Positions 25,022-33,516 of a stretch of DNA of 34,863 nt are shown one piece after another; positions within the stretch are counted from its first letter, which is position 1; each line of letters opens with the position of its first letter. The translations under genes and the position numbers were made by a program. The notes under the pieces were generated by a model, which ran no database searches, was not told the origin of the DNA, and saw only the letters and a list, made by a program, of their open reading frames with translations. The DNA is taken from positions 1 to 34,863 of the forward strand of contig CADAPH010000037.1 of assembly GCA_902789745.1 (NCBI GenBank). The letters run 5' to 3'. The stretch is from Oscillospiraceae bacterium. Its GTDB lineage: Bacteria; Bacillota; Clostridia; Oscillospirales; Oscillospiraceae.

Positions 25022-27343
25022 TCACTTCCGCAGCTTCACTGCCAGCTTCAGCACGCGGCGGGCGGTGCGCTGGAGCTCGGCGAGGGTGATGCCCTCGTAC
25101 CTGCCCAGGGTCTCGAGCAGCGTCCCGTCCGAGCGGTAGCACTTTGCCTTTCTCGTGGGATCGCCGGGCATGAGCACATCCACCCCGGCGCGCACGCGGT
25201 AGGCGTTGTCGCGCAGGGTGGGAAACTCCGGACTGTATGCGCTCTGCATCCACCAGTCGGTAAGGATGACGCCGTCCCAGCCCCAGTCGCCCCGCAGGAC
25301 AGATGTGGCAAGCATGTAGTTGTAGTGCGACCAGACGCCGTTAACCTTGTTGTAGGAGGTCATGAGCGTGAGGGGAGCAGCCTCCCGGACGCAGATCTCA
25401 AAGCCGCGCAGGTAGATCTCGCGCAGCGCCCGCTCGGAGACGCGGGAATCATTGGTGTTGCGCTTGTACTCCTGATTGTTGCAGGCGAAGTGCTTGGGGC
25501 AGGAGGCGTGGCCCGTGCTCTGCACCCCGCGCACCGCGGCCGCCGCGATCTTGCCGGTCAGCAGCGGATCCTCGGAATAATACTCGAAGTTTCGCCCGCA
25601 GAGGGGATTGCGGTGGATGTTCATGCCGGGGCCGAGGTGAACGTCGATGCCGTAATGCGTCATCTCTTCGCCAAGCTTTTCGTGCAGGGCCTCCACAAGC
25701 TCGGTATTCCAGGTGCAGGCCAGGGCCGTGCCGATGGGCATGAGGGAGGAAAACTTCTGCAGCCGGAGCCCCGCGGGGCCGTCGGCGGTGATGAGCTCGG
25801 GCACGCCCTTTTTGCGCAGACTGTCGGTCACGCCGCCGAAGCCGCCCGCGTTGCCGGGGGTGCCCGCGGGGACGTTCATCATCCCCTCACCCCTTGTGAG
25901 GGCTTCGAGCTCCTCCGGGCTGAGGGACGCGATAAAGCCGTCGAGGGAGATCCGTCCCGCCTTCACGTCGTCAAGCGTCCCGCTCTCGGCCGCAGCGGCG
26001 ATCGCCTGCGGCATCTCCGTGAGGATCACCTGGCGCAGCTTATCGCTCGTCAGCTTCAGGGGGCGGCAGGTCTCCACGATCTTCTCCGAAGAGAGGCGGA
26101 AGCTGCCGATCTCACACGCGCCGATCAGAAAACGGTACTGTCCGTTTTCAAGGACGAAGGCGTGGCGCGACTCGTCAAAGGAGGCAAACTCCTTGTCCGT
26201 GCATTTCAGTGTGACGACGTCGCTCTCACCGGGGTAGAGCTCGCGGGTCTTGGCGAAGGCGCACAGCACGCGCTTCGGTTTTTCCAAAGCCCCAACGGGC
26301 GCTGCGCACCAGAGCTGCACGACCTCCTTGCCGGGCATGGCGCCGGTGTTCGTGACGCGCGCGGTGACGGTCAGCTCCCCGTTCATGTGGGCGAAGTCCT
26401 CGCCCACGGTCTCAAAGCTCGTATAGCTCAGGCCGAAGCCGAAGGGGAAGAGAACGCACTTGGGCCCGAACCGCTCAAAGTGCCGATAGCCGACGAAGAT
26501 CCCCTCGGCGTAGTTGTTGTACTCCTTGCCGCCGAAGTTTTTGCTGCTGGGATAGTCCACATGGTAACGGGCGATGGTATCGCTGAGCCTGCCGCTGGGG
26601 CTGCGCGTGCCGCAGAGGATATCCGCTGCGGCGTTCCCGCTCTCCATGCCGCCCTGCCAGGCGATCAGCACGGCGGAAATGCGGTCGCCGTAATCCTCGG
26701 TCCAGGCCATATCCATGATGCTGCCGATATTCATCAGCACCACCACGCGGGAAAAGGCCTCCGTCACCCGGTCGAGCATGTCGCGCTCTTCCTCCGTGAG
26801 GTAGTAGCTGCCCTGCTCCAGCTTGTTCTCCCGATCCTCGCCCGCGGCGCGGCCGATGACCACAAGGGCGGTCTTCGAGGTCTTGGACGCCTCCAGAACC
26901 TCATGCTCCGGAAGCTCCATCTCCGGGTAATAAAACGGCCAATGCCCCCACCAGCCGGAGTCTGGGGGATTATCCGCGCACCAGGAGGCATAGCGGTCGG
27001 CAAGCGGCTCGTTGAGCTTCTGACCCGCATTCCGAAGGCCCTGCATGAGATTGACGCGCCAGGCCGGGTGTACGTCTCCCCCGCTGCCGTAGCCCACATA
27101 GAACCAGTCGAGCTGACAGCGGCCGAAGACCGCGAGTTCTTCGTCCTTCTTAAGCGGCAGCGTCCCGTCGTTTTTCAGCAGGACGCAGGCCTCCGCCCCG
27201 GCCTGCCGGATCAGCTCCGGAAAGCCCGCGGCGTGCCAGCGCTCGCCCGCGGCGGTGTTTTCCTCCTGCATGAGTCCCGCGCCCATTTGCCGGTCGATCG
27301 CCCGCTGGACGAATTTCCCGACGGTCTTTGATATCAAATCCAT
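25022..27343 (-). CDS. GH3-family beta-glucosidase, domain-permuted type
   Basis: 773 residues with the GH3 domains in swapped order. The alpha/beta sandwich (GH3 C domain) comes first (about 40-300). An FnIII-like domain follows (about 350-430, LTVTARVTNTGAMPGKEVVQLW). The TIM-barrel is last, with ADGPAGLR, the substrate-binding KHFACNNQE and the nucleophile Asp at about 696 in GVILTDWW. This permuted order is known from rumen and gut beta-glucosidases such as those of Ruminococcus and Butyrivibrio. No signal peptide, so it should act inside the cell on imported oligosaccharides. SD GGAGA. It begins 15 bases after cysE on the same strand. Confidence 0.93.
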   Translation of the reverse strand: MDLISKTVGKFVQRAIDRQMGAGLMQEENTAAGERWHAAGFPELIRQAGAEACVLLKNDGTLPLKKDEELAVFGRCQLDWFYVGYGSGGDVHPAWRVNLMQGLRNAGQKLNEPLADRYASWCADNPPDSGWWGHWPFYYPEMELPEHEVLEASKTSKTALVVIGRAAGEDRENKLEQGSYYLTEEERDMLDRVTEAFSRVVVLMNIGSIMDMAWTEDYGDRISAVLIAWQGGMESGNAAADILCGTRSPSGRLSDTIARYHVDYPSSKNFGGKEYNNYAEGIFVGYRHFERFGPKCVLFPFGFGLSYTSFETVGEDFAHMNGELTVTARVTNTGAMPGKEVVQLWCAAPVGALEKPKRVLCAFAKTRELYPGESDVVTLKCTDKEFASFDESRHAFVLENGQYRFLIGACEIGSFRLSSEKIVETCRPLKLTSDKLRQVILTEMPQAIAAAAESGTLDDVKAGRISLDGFIASLSPEELEALTRGEGMMNVPAGTPGNAGGFGGVTDSLRKKGVPELITADGPAGLRLQKFSSLMPIGTALACTWNTELVEALHEKLGEEMTHYGIDVHLGPGMNIHRNPLCGRNFEYYSEDPLLTGKIAAAAVRGVQSTGHASCPKHFACNNQEYKRNTNDSRVSERALREIYLRGFEICVREAAPLTLMTSYNKVNGVWSHYNYMLATSVLRGDWGWDGVILTDWWMQSAYSPEFPTLRDNAYRVRAGVDVLMPGDPTRKAKCYRSDGTLLETLGRYEGITLAELQRTARRVLKLAVKLRK

Positions 27344-27358
27344 TCTCTCTGTCTCCTG

Positions 27359-28291
27359 TTAAAGCATTGCTGCCAACTGGGAAAGCTGCGTGGCGTCCTC
27401 GGCCAGCGAATCCGGCAGATTGTCGCGCAGCAGGAGATCCCCGGACACCGCCGCGCGGGCGAGCACCATTTTCCCCGCCTCCACCGAATGCGTGAGCCAT
27501 ACGCTGCCGCCGATGACGCTGCCGTTGCCGATATGGGTCTTGCCGCCGAGCACGGTGGCGCCGGAGTAGATAACCACGTTGTCCCCGATGTCGGGATGGC
27601 GCTTGATGCCCTTGACGAGCGTGCCGTCCTCCTCGACGGCGAAGCTCTTCGCGCCCAGCGTCACATGCTGGTAGAGCTTGACGTGTTCGCCGATGGTGGT
27701 GGTCTCGCCGATGACGACGCCGGTGCCGTGGTCGATGAAGAAGTAGTCGCCGATGGTCGCGCCGGGATGGATGTCGATACCGGTCAGACGGTGGGCATAC
27801 TCGGTCATGACGCGCGGGATGAGCGGCACCTTCTCCGTATACAGCACATGCGCCAGACGGTAGGTGGAGATGGCGATAAAGGCCGGATAGCAGAGAATGA
27901 CCTCGTCCGCGCTCTTGGCGGCGGGGTCTCCCTGATAGGCGGCGACGAGATCGGTGCCGAGCTTGCGGCGGATCTCCGGAAGGGAGGCGAGCATGACATG
28001 CACGATGCGCTCCTGCTCGGCCTCATTCTCCGGCAGCACGGCCTCGAGGCAGCGCTTGAGATGGCCCACGGCCTCATGCAGGTACTGCTCCCTGGCGAGG
28101 CGGGCGGGGATGTCCAGGCTCTTGAGCTGGCCCGCGTGCTGGGGGAAGAGCGCCGCGATCAGCAGATCGTCCATGCGCTCCACCCGGCCGCGAAAGCCGG
28201 TGAAGTCCATCTGCTCCGCGGTGCCGAAGCCCTCGGCCTCTTCGAGGCCGCGCGCGGCCTCGGTGATGAGCTGTTCCAATAATCTGTCCAT
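27359..28291 (-). CDS. cysE: Serine O-acetyltransferase
   Basis: 310 residues. An N-terminal helical region of ~170 residues is followed by a left-handed beta-helix of hexapeptide repeats (IDIHPGATIGDYFFIDHGTG, VVIGETTTIGEHVKLYQHVT). The catalytic-type Asp and His lie in IDHGTG. It makes O-acetylserine from serine and acetyl-CoA for the neighbouring CysK. The length and N-terminal extension match the EpsC-like class of Firmicutes and Bacteroidetes. The ATG comes two bases after the cysK stop, so translation is coupled. Confidence 0.94.
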   Translation of the reverse strand: MDRLLEQLITEAARGLEEAEGFGTAEQMDFTGFRGRVERMDDLLIAALFPQHAGQLKSLDIPARLAREQYLHEAVGHLKRCLEAVLPENEAEQERIVHVMLASLPEIRRKLGTDLVAAYQGDPAAKSADEVILCYPAFIAISTYRLAHVLYTEKVPLIPRVMTEYAHRLTGIDIHPGATIGDYFFIDHGTGVVIGETTTIGEHVKLYQHVTLGAKSFAVEEDGTLVKGIKRHPDIGDNVVIYSGATVLGGKTHIGNGSVIGGSVWLTHSVEAGKMVLARAAVSGDLLLRDNLPDSLAEDATQLSQLAAML

Positions 28292-28293
28292 GC

Positions 28294-29226
28294 TCAGCCC
28301 TCAAAAAGCGGGGTGGAGAGATAGCGGTCGCCCGTGTCGGGCAGCAGGACGACGATGGTCTTTCCCGCGTTCTCTTCCCGTTTGGCAAGCTCGATCGCCG
28401 CGTGCAGCGCAGCGCCCGAGGAAATACCGACGACCACGCCCTCGCATTTCCCGAGCAGGCGGCCCGCGGCATAAGCCTCTTCGTTCTCCACCGGGATGAT
28501 CTCATCATAAATGCCCGTGTCCAGCACCTCCGGCACAAAGCCCGCGCCGATGCCCTGCAGGCCGTGGGGGCCCGCCTTGCCGCCGGAGAGGACGGCCGAG
28601 GTCTTCGGCTCCACCGCCACAACCCTGACGGCGGGGTTCTGCTCCTTCAGATAGTGCCCCGTGCCGGTGATGGTGCCGCCGGTGCCGACGCCGGCGACGA
28701 AGAGATCGACCTTGCCGTCGGTGTCACGCCAGATTTCGGGGCCGGTGGTCTGATAGTGCGCCTCGGCGTTGACGGGATTGACAAACTGCCCGGGAATGAA
28801 GCTGCCGGGGATGGAGGCAGCCAGCTCCTCGGCCTTCTCGATGGCGCCGGTCATGCCCTTCGCGCCCTCGGTGAGCACCAGCTCGGCCCCGTAGGCCTTC
28901 ATGAGGATGCGGCGCTCGACGGACATGGTCTCGGGCATGACGATGATGACGCGGTAGCCCCGCGCCGCCGCGACGCAGGCGAGGCCGATCCCGGTGTTGC
29001 CGGAGGTTGGCTCGATGATCACAGAGCCGGGGCGGAGCCTGCCCTCGCGCTCGGCGGCGTTGATCATGGCAAGGCCGATGCGGTCCTTGGCCGAGCCCGC
29101 GGGGTTGAGGTATTCCAGCTTTGCCAGCACCTTTGCCTTGAGGCCGAGCCGCTTTTCCAGATTGCAAAGCTCCAAAAGGGGCGTCCCGCCGATCAGCTGG
29201 TCGACGGAGGTATAGATCTTGGACAT
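28294..29226 (-). CDS. cysK: Cysteine synthase A (O-acetylserine sulfhydrylase)
   Basis: 310 residues. PLP lysine in NPAGSAKDR, substrate loop PTSGNTG, phosphate loop GTGGTITG, and SSGAAL near the end: the canonical set for CysK. Converts O-acetylserine and sulfide to cysteine. First gene of the operon cysK-cysE-GH3 with promoter 29264-29292 and SD AAGGGAG. A second, more divergent paralogue is encoded at 7360-8295. Confidence 0.95.
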   Translation of the reverse strand: MSKIYTSVDQLIGGTPLLELCNLEKRLGLKAKVLAKLEYLNPAGSAKDRIGLAMINAAEREGRLRPGSVIIEPTSGNTGIGLACVAAARGYRVIIVMPETMSVERRILMKAYGAELVLTEGAKGMTGAIEKAEELAASIPGSFIPGQFVNPVNAEAHYQTTGPEIWRDTDGKVDLFVAGVGTGGTITGTGHYLKEQNPAVRVVAVEPKTSAVLSGGKAGPHGLQGIGAGFVPEVLDTGIYDEIIPVENEEAYAAGRLLGKCEGVVVGISSGAALHAAIELAKREENAGKTIVVLLPDTGDRYLSTPLFEG

Positions 29227-29263
29227 GATGTACTCCCTTCAAGCATCAAAACATAATACACTA

Positions 29264-29292
29264 TTTATATGTCAAGAGACGGAAACTGTCAA
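29264..29292 (-). promoter_or_regulatory. Promoter of the cysK-cysE operon
   Basis: Minus strand: TTGACA (29287-29292), 17-bp spacer, TATAAA (29264-29269). A second TTGACA lies inside the spacer, and may give an alternative start or be part of a regulator site. The leader of about 30 bases is too short for a T-box or SAM riboswitch. Confidence 0.75.
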
Positions 29293-29351
29293 CTAAAATC
29301 GGTGACGGGCGAGCGCGATCCTCAAGATATCCCCCGCTCCGAAACACTCCC

Positions 29352-29380
29352 TTGACGATAAAAAAGAGAAATATTATAAT
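29352..29380 (+). promoter_or_regulatory. Promoter of the FGGY kinase gene
   Basis: TTGACG (29352-29357), 17-bp A-rich spacer, perfect TATAAT (29375-29380). Back to back with the cysK promoter. Leader of about 85 bases. Confidence 0.75.
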
Positions 29381-29397
29381 GAAAAACAACCTATGCC

Positions 29398-29433
29398 ATT
29401 CCCCCATTCCCATCGTGTCGGAAATGGGGGAAT
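29398..29433 (+). promoter_or_regulatory. Hairpin in the leader of the FGGY kinase gene
   Basis: Perfect 11-bp stem ATTCCCCCATT/AATGGGGGAAT with a 14-base loop, placed about 10 bases after the predicted transcription start. A run of five T follows seven bases later. It could be an attenuator, a palindromic operator or a 5' stabiliser. Confidence 0.5.
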
Positions 29434-29472
29434 TATACGGTTTTTCAATACGCTCTGAAAGAGGACGCGCAA

Positions 29473-31062
29473 ATGTATATCATTATATATGACTTCGGAA
29501 CCAGCAGCGTGAAAACCTGCCTGTTTGAAATTGATTCGGATGTACGTCTTGCGGCAAGCTCCACCGCCGGTTATGGCCTCTATATTTCTGACGATGGGGG
29601 CGCCGAACAGGACACGGAGGAATGGTGGGCGGCGCTGTGTTCGACCACGCGCGAGCTGTTTAAAAAGTCGACGGTGAAGCCGGAAGAAATCGAGGGAATG
29701 GCCTTCTGCTCACAGATGCAGGGCTCTGTTTTTGTCGATGAAAACGGAACCGCCCTGAGACGGCCGATGAATTATCTGGATCAGAAGGGCGTCAAAGAAT
29801 ACAAGGCCTGCATGGGTACGGGATTGATCAAGGTTTCCGGCTGCAGTCTGTATAAGCTTGCGCGGAACCTGATTGTGAATTACGCCGGCTCAACCAGCGC
29901 CAAGGATCCGGTCTGGAAATACAAATGGGTGGAGAACAACGAGCCTGACGTTTTCAAAAAAACGTATAAATGGCTGGATATCGGCGACTATCTCGTATCG
30001 CGCTGCACAGGGAGGATCATAAGAACTGCCGATTCAGCCTTCGCGACCTTCCTCTATGACACGCGCAAGGGAAAGGAAGGCTGGAACAAGGGTCTTCTGA
30101 AGATGTATCAGGTGAATCCTGCCCACATGCCGGAGATCATCGACTGCACGGATCTGGTCGGGGGTCTTACGGAGAAGGCGGCGCAGGAGCTTGGCCTGGT
30201 AAAGGGCATCCCGGTTTTCGGCGGAGGCGGCGACACGACTTTTGTCAATATCGGCGCCGGATGCACAAGGCCGGGCGATACCCATATTTACGTCGGGACA
30301 TCGGGCTGGGTATCGACTTACCTGGATTATCAGACGGTTGACATCAACGCGATGATCACCGGCGTTCTGTCGGCAAAGCACGGGTATTTCAATTATTACG
30401 CGGAGCTGGAAACCGCCGGAAAGTGCTTTGAATGGGTCATGGATCATCTGGCGCTGGACGAGATCGGCATGTATCTGGAGCAGACCAAAATCACGGATCT
30501 GGAGAGCAAGTACCGGAGCCTCTATGATTACCTCTCGGAAGAGGTTGAAAAAGTCCCCGCAGGTGCAAACGGCGTGATTTTTACCCCCTGGCTCCACGGG
30601 AACCGATGCCCGTTTGAGGATGCCAGGGCGGGCGGGATGTTCTTCAATATCAGAATCGAAAACGGCAAGAGGGATATGATCCGCGCCGTTCTTGAGGGGA
30701 TATGCTATCATCTGCGCTGGCTGCTGGAAAATGAAGCGAGAAAGGTGAAAACCTCCGATCCCATTCGCTTTGTCGGCGGGGGCGCTCTGTCGCCGCTTAC
30801 CTGCCAGATGCTGGCGGACATCACCGGGCGAAAGATCGAGACGGTGAACAACACACAGGAGGTAGGCGCGGTCGGAACCGCCCTTGTCGTGGCGGCGGGC
30901 CTCAAGGGGGACGACGTGCTGGAGCTTTCACGCCGCCTTGTCAAAGTCGATCATGTCTATATCCGCGATCCCGCAAACAGAGGCGTATATGAGCGCAACT
31001 ACAGCGTGTTCAAAAAACTCTACAAGTCCAACGCAAAGAACTTTCAGGAATTAAATGCCTGA
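29473..31062 (+). CDS. FGGY-family carbohydrate kinase (xylulokinase-like)
   Basis: 529 residues. The N-terminal ATP-fold motif YDFGTSSVKTCLFE, the catalytic Asp254 in FGGGGDTTFVNIGAG and the C-terminal RFVGGGALSPLTCQMLADIT give a complete FGGY kinase. The sugar cannot be assigned; the sequence is closest in feel to xylulokinase-like proteins. SD AGAGGA. No sugar isomerase, transporter or regulator gene lies next to it. Its base composition looks lower in G+C than its neighbours, with more A/T-ending codons, which may point to a later arrival. Own promoter and leader hairpin. Confidence 0.9.
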   Translation: MYIIIYDFGTSSVKTCLFEIDSDVRLAASSTAGYGLYISDDGGAEQDTEEWWAALCSTTRELFKKSTVKPEEIEGMAFCSQMQGSVFVDENGTALRRPMNYLDQKGVKEYKACMGTGLIKVSGCSLYKLARNLIVNYAGSTSAKDPVWKYKWVENNEPDVFKKTYKWLDIGDYLVSRCTGRIIRTADSAFATFLYDTRKGKEGWNKGLLKMYQVNPAHMPEIIDCTDLVGGLTEKAAQELGLVKGIPVFGGGGDTTFVNIGAGCTRPGDTHIYVGTSGWVSTYLDYQTVDINAMITGVLSAKHGYFNYYAELETAGKCFEWVMDHLALDEIGMYLEQTKITDLESKYRSLYDYLSEEVEKVPAGANGVIFTPWLHGNRCPFEDARAGGMFFNIRIENGKRDMIRAVLEGICYHLRWLLENEARKVKTSDPIRFVGGGALSPLTCQMLADITGRKIETVNNTQEVGAVGTALVVAAGLKGDDVLELSRRLVKVDHVYIRDPANRGVYERNYSVFKKLYKSNAKNFQELNA

Positions 31063-31134
31063 CATTTGCGCAATGAACCGGAAACCCGATTTTGACGGCA
31101 ATAGCCGTCTCAGACTGTAGACGAAGTCCGTTTT

Positions 31135-31281
31135 TGTCATTGCGAACCAGTGACCGATGTCACTGGTGTGGCAATCCGTTTTCTTTGTGTGGCACGAAAT
31201 CCTTGAGATATGCCAATATCAAGGCTGGCCACTGGGAGAGACGGATTCCCACGCCAGTGTGCGCACTGGCTCGGAATGACA
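31135..31281. repeat. 147-bp palindromic element made of two inverted hairpin units (TGTCATTGCGA type)
   Basis: The left unit 31135-31179 and right unit 31241-31281 are inverted copies, and each folds into its own hairpin. Left: ATTGC + GA + ACCAGTGAC/GTCACTGGT + GTG + GCAAT. Right, read inverted: ATTCC + GA + GCCAGTG/CACTGGC + GTG + GGAAT. The centre holds a CCTTGA/TCAAGG stem. No coding frame. It lies in the 360-base gap between the FGGY kinase and yfbR genes; the rest of that gap holds only the yfbR promoter. Confidence 0.85.
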
Positions 31282-31358
31282 GACTATAGGGTTTGTCTAC
31301 ACATTGAGCAGCCTGAAGGGGCAGGACTTCCCTGCGCAGCATCCGCTCCTGCCGCCCA

Positions 31359-31387
31359 TTGCAATCGCGTGCCTCCCATGCTATACT
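31359..31387 (+). promoter_or_regulatory. Promoter of the yfbR-DUF896-thyA-folA operon
   Basis: TTGCAA (31359-31364), 17-bp spacer, TATACT (31382-31387). Leader of about 30 bases. Confidence 0.65.
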
Positions 31388-31422
31388 GTGCCCGCGCAAT
31401 TCAATTCAACGGAGAAATTACC

Positions 31423-32013
31423 ATGAGCTACAACTTTTTCGCCTATCTCTCGCGCATGCGCTATATCGAGCGCTGGAGCCTCATGCGCAACGCCCTGCCC
31501 GAGAACATCCAGGAGCACAGCCATATGGTGGCGGTCATCGCCCACGCGCTGGGCGTCATCCGGCGGGACGTGATGGGGGTGCCCTGCGATCCCGAGGAAT
31601 ACGCCGCGGTGGCCCTCTACCACGACTGCTCCGAGATCCTGACCGGCGACCTGCCCACGCCCATCAAGTACCACAGCGCGAAGATCAAGGGCGCCTACCG
31701 CGAGGTCGAGCGCCTGGCCTGCGAAAAGCTCCTGAACACCCTGCCGGACGAGCTGCGCGGCGCCTTCGCCCCGGTTCTCAACGGCGAGACGGCGGAGCGC
31801 TGCCATGATCTGGTGAAGGCGGCGGACAAGCTCTCGGCCTATATCAAGTGCATCGAGGAGCGCAAGGCCGGCAACAGCGACTTCCTCTCCGCCGAGCGCC
31901 AGACCCGCCAGGCGCTGGAGGACTACCACCTGCCGGAGGTCGACTACTTCCTGCTGTACTTTATCCCCGCTTTCGAGCTGACGCTGGACGAGCTGGGAAC
32001 CATAGAAGATTAA
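31423..32013 (+). CDS. yfbR: HD-domain 5'-deoxynucleotidase YfbR
   Basis: 196 residues, matching E. coli YfbR closely along its length: FFAYLSRMRYIERWSLMRN, ENIQEHSHMVAVIAHAL, ALYHDCSEILTGDLPTPIKY, VKAADKLSAYIKCIEE. The metal-binding His/His-Asp/Asp set is present. YfbR removes the 5' phosphate from deoxynucleoside monophosphates. Its place ahead of thyA suits a role in balancing dUMP/dTMP pools. ATG with GGAGAAA. An in-frame extension upstream runs into the repeat element and was not used. Confidence 0.94.
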   Translation: MSYNFFAYLSRMRYIERWSLMRNALPENIQEHSHMVAVIAHALGVIRRDVMGVPCDPEEYAAVALYHDCSEILTGDLPTPIKYHSAKIKGAYREVERLACEKLLNTLPDELRGAFAPVLNGETAERCHDLVKAADKLSAYIKCIEERKAGNSDFLSAERQTRQALEDYHLPEVDYFLLYFIPAFELTLDELGTIED

Positions 32014-32014
32014 A

Positions 32015-32035
32015 TTGAAAAGTGGAAAGTGAAGA
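32015..32035 (+). repeat. Heptamer array ending one base before the DUF896 start codon
   Basis: Three units TTGAAAA GTGGAAA GTGAAGA fill the gap between the yfbR stop and the ATG at 32037. They match the (G/T)TG(A/G)A(A/G)A unit at 16983-17010 and in the element at 14070-14182. No better ribosome site exists here, so the array itself must supply it. Confidence 0.7.
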
Positions 32036-32036
32036 T

Positions 32037-32252
32037 ATGGAAAAAGCAAAAATTGATCGGATCAACGAGCTGGCCCATACAGCAAAAGAAAGAGCGTTGA
32101 CCGCGGAAGAGCTTGCCGAGCGCGACGCACTGCGGAAGGAGTACCTTGCGGATATCCGCCGCAATACCATCGCGCAGCTGGAAAACACCTATATTGTGAC
32201 GCCGGACGGCAAAAAGCACCCCCTGCCCAAAAAGGGCGGGAAACCGGAATAA
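32037..32252 (+). CDS. DUF896 (YnzC-like) small protein
   Basis: 71 residues. IDRINELAHTAKERALTAEE followed by RDALRKEYLADIRRN is the DUF896 helical hairpin known from B. subtilis YnzC. The C-terminal tail ends in a Lys/Pro-rich, probably disordered stretch. Function unknown; in B. subtilis ynzC lies in an SOS-regulated locus. It sits between yfbR and thyA, 14 bases ahead of thyA, so it shares their transcript. Confidence 0.9.
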   Translation: MEKAKIDRINELAHTAKERALTAEELAERDALRKEYLADIRRNTIAQLENTYIVTPDGKKHPLPKKGGKPE

Positions 32253-32266
32253 GGGAGGGCCGCGAC

Positions 32267-33097
32267 ATGAGCAGAGCTGACGAGATCTTTATTCAAAACT
32301 GCAAAGACATCCTGGAAAACGGCATCTGGGACACCGACCGCGCCGTCCGCACCCGCTGGGAGGACGGGACGCCCGCCCACACCATCAAAAAGTTCTGCAT
32401 CGTCAACCGCTACAATCTGGCGGAGGAATTTCCCATCCTTACGATCCGCCGCATCTACTGGAAGTCTGCCATCGACGAGCTGCTGTGGATCTGGCAGGCG
32501 AAGAGCAACAACGTCCGAGAGCTGCGCACCCGCGTCTGGGACGCCTGGGCCGACGAAAACGGCTCCATCGGCAAGGCCTACGGCTACCAGCTCGGCGTGA
32601 AGCACCACTACCCCGAGGGGGACATGGATCAGGTGGACAAGGTGCTGTGGGACTTAAAGCACAACCCCGCCTCAAGGCGCATCATGACCAATCTCTACAA
32701 CTTCGCCGATCTGTCCGAAATGGCGCTCTATCCCTGCGCCTACTCCATGACCTTCAACGTCACGGGCGACCGGCTCAACGCGATCCTCAACCAGCGCAGC
32801 CAGGACATGCTGACCGCGAACAACTGGAACGTCGTGCAGTACGCGGTGCTGACGCTGATGATGGCGCAGGTCTCGGGCTTCAAGCCGGGCGAATTTGTCC
32901 ACGTCATCGCCGACGCGCACATTTACGACCGCCATGTCGAGGCCGTGAAGGAGATTATTCAGCATGAGCCCAAGCCCGCGCCGAAGTTCGTGATCGACCC
33001 GGCGGTGGACGATTTCTATAAATTCACCCGCGACAGCTTCAAAATGGAGAACTACGAATACGCCGACTTTGCCGGGAAGATCCCGGTGGCGCTTTGA
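32267..33097 (+). CDS. thyA: Thymidylate synthase ThyA
   Basis: 276 residues. Catalytic Cys157 in ALYPCAYSMTFNV, then NQRSQDMLTANNWNVVQYA for dUMP binding and HVIADAHIYDRHVEAV. N-terminal ENGIWDTDRAVRTRWEDGT is the cofactor-side loop. It methylates dUMP to dTMP using methylene-tetrahydrofolate and releases dihydrofolate, which the adjacent FolA would recycle. The PCAYS surroundings replace the more common PCH. SD GGGAGGG. The folA ATG starts 11 bases after its stop. Confidence 0.95.
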   Translation: MSRADEIFIQNCKDILENGIWDTDRAVRTRWEDGTPAHTIKKFCIVNRYNLAEEFPILTIRRIYWKSAIDELLWIWQAKSNNVRELRTRVWDAWADENGSIGKAYGYQLGVKHHYPEGDMDQVDKVLWDLKHNPASRRIMTNLYNFADLSEMALYPCAYSMTFNVTGDRLNAILNQRSQDMLTANNWNVVQYAVLTLMMAQVSGFKPGEFVHVIADAHIYDRHVEAVKEIIQHEPKPAPKFVIDPAVDDFYKFTRDSFKMENYEYADFAGKIPVAL

Positions 33098-33108
33098 GGT
33101 ACGGCGCG

Positions 33109-33516
33109 ATGGAAGCCATTGTCGCCGTCTTCTCCGACTGGGGCATCGGCAGCGAGGGGACGCAGCAGGTCGTTTTGAAGGCAGACCGCGCCCACTTCCG
33201 GGAGCTGACAAAGGACGCCGCCGTTATCGTCGGGCGCCGCACGCTCGCGGATTTTCCGGGCGGCAAGCCGCTGAAGGGGCGCAGCAACATCGTCGTCACC
33301 CGGCAGGATATCGCAATCGAGGGCGCAGAAGTCGCGCACAGCACGGAAGAGGCGCTCTCCCTCGCCGCGAAGTACCCGCGCACGCTGGTGATCGGCGGGG
33401 CGTCGATCTACCGCCAGTTTTTACCGTATCTCGATCTTGTGCATGTGACGCAAATGCGCGCATCGTTTATACTATTCCTTAATAGAAATCCATTTGCTCA
33501 TCTTATTAAGGAATAG
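33109..33516 (+). pseudogene. folA: Dihydrofolate reductase, C-terminally truncated
   Basis: The first ~116 residues are a good DHFR: AVFSDWGIGSEGTQQVVL (substrate loop), VGRRTLADFPGGKPLKGRSN (cofactor site), VIGGASIYRQFLPYLDLVHVTQ. At about base 33457 homology stops. The frame then reads ~19 unrelated residues (RASFILFLNRNPFAHLIKE) encoded by an A+T-rich, palindrome-bearing segment. A normal DHFR has about 160 residues, so the last ~45 with the final beta strands are missing and the product is unlikely to work. The ATG at 33109 is taken; the SD-like GAGGT overlaps the thyA end. Confidence 0.85.

Noticed and set aside
25325..27331. 668-codon open frame antisense to the GH3 gene
   Set aside because: A shadow of the GH3 coding frame; no recognisable motifs, promoter or ribosome site.
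29227..29300. T-box or SAM riboswitch before cysK
   Set aside because: The predicted leader is only about 30 bases and shows no T-box sequence or terminator stem.
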